Positions 4,778 through 6,113 of a stretch of DNA of 6,113 bases are shown in pieces. The stretch's first letter is position 1. Every line of letters begins with the position of its first letter. A program made the position numbers and the translations under genes. The notes beneath the pieces are model-generated. The model saw nothing but the letters and a program-made list of their open reading frames with translations. It had not been told where the DNA came from and did no database searches. This stretch comes from Mariprofundales bacterium (GTDB lineage: Bacteria; Pseudomonadota; Zetaproteobacteria; Mariprofundales; S012-25): NCBI GenBank assembly GCA_015487905.1, contig WFOX01000251.1, positions 1 through 6,113 of the forward strand. The letters run 5' to 3'.

Positions 4778-6113
4778 ATGGCGGAACAAGAGCACACGAC
4801 CGGCGCGACGCCGGAAACCCACGCCGAAACGACGGCGCGCAGAACCCGTCGCCGGCGCAAAACCGTGAACTGCAAACAAGAAACCGCCGAGGCCGCCCAA
4901 AGCGCCGAGGCGCAAGGCGCGCAACCCCCGGCAACCGAACAAGCGACCGCGGCGACCGAAGCGGAAGAGACGGCAAAGCCCGCCAGCAAAACCCGCAGGC
5001 GGCGCAAAACCGCCGCCAAAGAGGAACCGCCCACGGATGCGCAAGAGGCTGCCGCTGCCCAAGAAGAGGCCGAGCCTGCGCAAGAAGACTCTTCCCAGCA
5101 TGTGGAGGTCGTCTCGGAACCTGAGCCGCCCGTGCTGCACTACAAGGAGGTCTCGGCGAAGCCGATGGGCGAGCTCGTGCAACTGGCCGAGGCTTACGGC
5201 ATTGAAAACGCCGCCGCTATGCCGAAGCAGGAGCTCGTGAGCCTGATTCTGCGCAAACACGCCGAGCAAGGCGGCAAGGTCTATTCGGAAGGCGTGCTGG
5301 AAATCCTGCCGGACGGCTACGGTTTCTTACGCTCGGCCGATGCGAACTATCTTCCCGGCCCGGACGATGTTTATGTCTCGCAAGGGCAAATCCGCCGCTA
5401 CTACCTGCGCAAGGGGGATACGGTTGCGGGGGAGCTGCGCCCGCCGCGCGGCAACGAGCGCTACTTCGCGCTCAAAACGATTGAAAAGGTCAATGGCGAG
5501 GCGCCCGAGGTCGCGCGCACCAAAATCCTCTTTGACAACCTCACGCCCTTGTATCCGACCGAGCGGCTGGTCATGGAGGTGGATGATCCCACCTACAAGG
5601 ACATCACGGGGCGCGTGATTGATCTGCTTGCACCGATCGGCAAGGGCCAACGCGGGCTCATCGTCGCGCCGCCGCGCACGGGCAAGACGATGATGCTGCA
5701 ATCCATCGCCCATTCATTGGAACGCAACCATCCCGAGGTGTATCTCATCGTGCTGCTCATTGACGAGCGGCCTGAGGAAGTCACCGACATGAAGCGCTCG
5801 GTCAAGGGCGAGGTGATCTCCTCCACCTTTGATGAGCCTGCGCAACGGCATGTGCAGGTCGCCGAGATGGTCATTGAAAAGGCCAAACGGCTTGTGGAGC
5901 ACGGGCGCGATGTTGTGATCCTCTTGGATTCCATCACGCGGCTTGCACGCGCCTACAACACCGTCGTGCCCGCAAGCGGCAAGATCCTCACAGGTGGCGT
6001 GGATGCCAACGCCTTGCACCGGCCCAAGCGCTTCTTCGGCGCGGCGCGCAACACCGAGGAAGGCGGCAGCCTCACGATCATCGCCACCGCGCTTGTGGAG
6101 ACAGGCTCCAAGA
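4778..6113 (+). CDS. rho: Transcription termination factor Rho with long N-terminal extension, 3' end cut by window edge
   Basis: Rho is the hexameric RNA-dependent ATPase that ends transcription. The window holds 445 codons and stops at VETGSK, about 95 residues before the usual C-terminus. Residues 1-120 are an Ala/Glu/Gln/Arg-rich, probably disordered extension absent from E. coli Rho. The Rho_N helical domain follows (about 128-165), then the cold-shock-like RNA-binding domain (about 168-240; GVLEILPDGYGFLRS, PDDVYVSQGQIRRY). The ATPase core has Walker A APPRTGKT (297-304), LLIDERPEEVTDM (327-338), Walker B ILLDS (381-385), the arginine-rich ITRLARAYNTVVPASGK and the Q loop LTGGVDANALHRPKRFF (404-420). 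Walker A reads PRTGKT where E. coli has PKAGKT. The full protein would be near 540 residues against 419 in E. coli. ATG 4778 is preferred over 4772 on ribosome-site spacing. It is divergent from the FIST operon and has its own leader. Confidence 0.97.
   Translation, partial: MAEQEHTTGATPETHAETTARRTRRRRKTVNCKQETAEAAQSAEAQGAQPPATEQATAATEAEETAKPASKTRRRRKTAAKEEPPTDAQEAAAAQEEAEPAQEDSSQHVEVVSEPEPPVLHYKEVSAKPMGELVQLAEAYGIENAAAMPKQELVSLILRKHAEQGGKVYSEGVLEILPDGYGFLRSADANYLPGPDDVYVSQGQIRRYYLRKGDTVAGELRPPRGNERYFALKTIEKVNGEAPEVARTKILFDNLTPLYPTERLVMEVDDPTYKDITGRVIDLLAPIGKGQRGLIVAPPRTGKTMMLQSIAHSLERNHPEVYLIVLLIDERPEEVTDMKRSVKGEVISSTFDEPAQRHVQVAEMVIEKAKRLVEHGRDVVILLDSITRLARAYNTVVPASGKILTGGVDANALHRPKRFFGAARNTEEGGSLTIIATALVETGSK
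4841..5012 (+). repeat. Duplicated Arg-rich block in the Rho extension
   Basis: The 13-bp sequence CGGCGCAAAACCG occurs at 4853-4865 and 5000-5012, 147 bp (49 codons) apart and in the same reading frame. The encoded blocks RTRRRRKT (residues 22-29) and KTRRRRKT (71-78) are nearly identical, and each is followed by an Ala/Gln/Glu-rich stretch. The codons differ within the Arg run (CGT CGC against CGC AGG), which suggests an old in-frame duplication or selection for the peptide, not a recent copy. Confidence 0.6.

Noticed and set aside
4603..4779. A 58-codon minus-strand open frame from ATG 4779 through the rho/FIST gap, ending in TGA at 4603
   Set aside because: It has no ribosome site, starts inside the rho start region, contains the likely FIST promoter and has no family resemblance I know. 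A small protein cannot be fully excluded.
4669..5124. A plus-strand frame from TTG 4669 that could be a rho leader peptide
   Set aside because: It overlaps rho by about 350 bp, has a TTG start without a clear ribosome site, and becomes Arg-rich out-of-frame sequence inside rho.

Overview
The window is a GC-rich, tightly packed bacterial chromosome segment. It holds six protein-coding genes, two of them cut by the window edges. UbiC and UbiA, the first two steps of ubiquinone synthesis from chorismate, point to a proteobacterium. The Rho sequence is proteobacterial in character but carries a long extra N-terminus. I cannot fix the class: the Rho Walker A (PPRTGKT) and the FIST/kinase pair do not settle it. 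Everything looks like normal host chromosome. I see no transposase, phage gene, tRNA, rRNA or CRISPR array.

Layout from left to right: (1) ubiC then ubiA on the minus strand, overlapping by 11 bp, with ubiA running off the left edge. (2) A 74-bp divergent gap with nested palindromes. (3) rsmE on the plus strand, the 16S rRNA m3U1498 methyltransferase. (4) A GAF-PAS-type histidine kinase on the minus strand, whose stop codon overlaps that of rsmE tail to tail. (5) A FIST-domain sensory protein, also minus, just upstream of the kinase and overlapping it by 7 bp. (6) A 190-bp divergent gap with a promoter for the FIST/kinase pair and a possible promoter and hairpin for rho. (7) rho on the plus strand, running off the right edge about 95 codons before its expected end.

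The most distinctive unit is the FIST/kinase operon (4587 to 1892, minus). A stand-alone FIST protein translationally coupled to a cytosolic histidine kinase resembles the layout of NosP-type haem/NO sensors and their partner kinases. Ligand and output are unknown here. No response regulator or other output gene lies in the window, and the operon ends by running into rsmE. The kinase has Asn instead of the usual acidic residue right after the phosphoacceptor His. The FIST protein is rich in Cys near its C-terminal signature.

Second in interest is the roughly 120-residue disordered, Arg-rich extension of Rho, built around two near-identical RRRRKT blocks. The rest (ubiCA, rsmE) is housekeeping. 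Long open frames antisense to the real genes are a by-product of GC-rich codon use and are not annotated.
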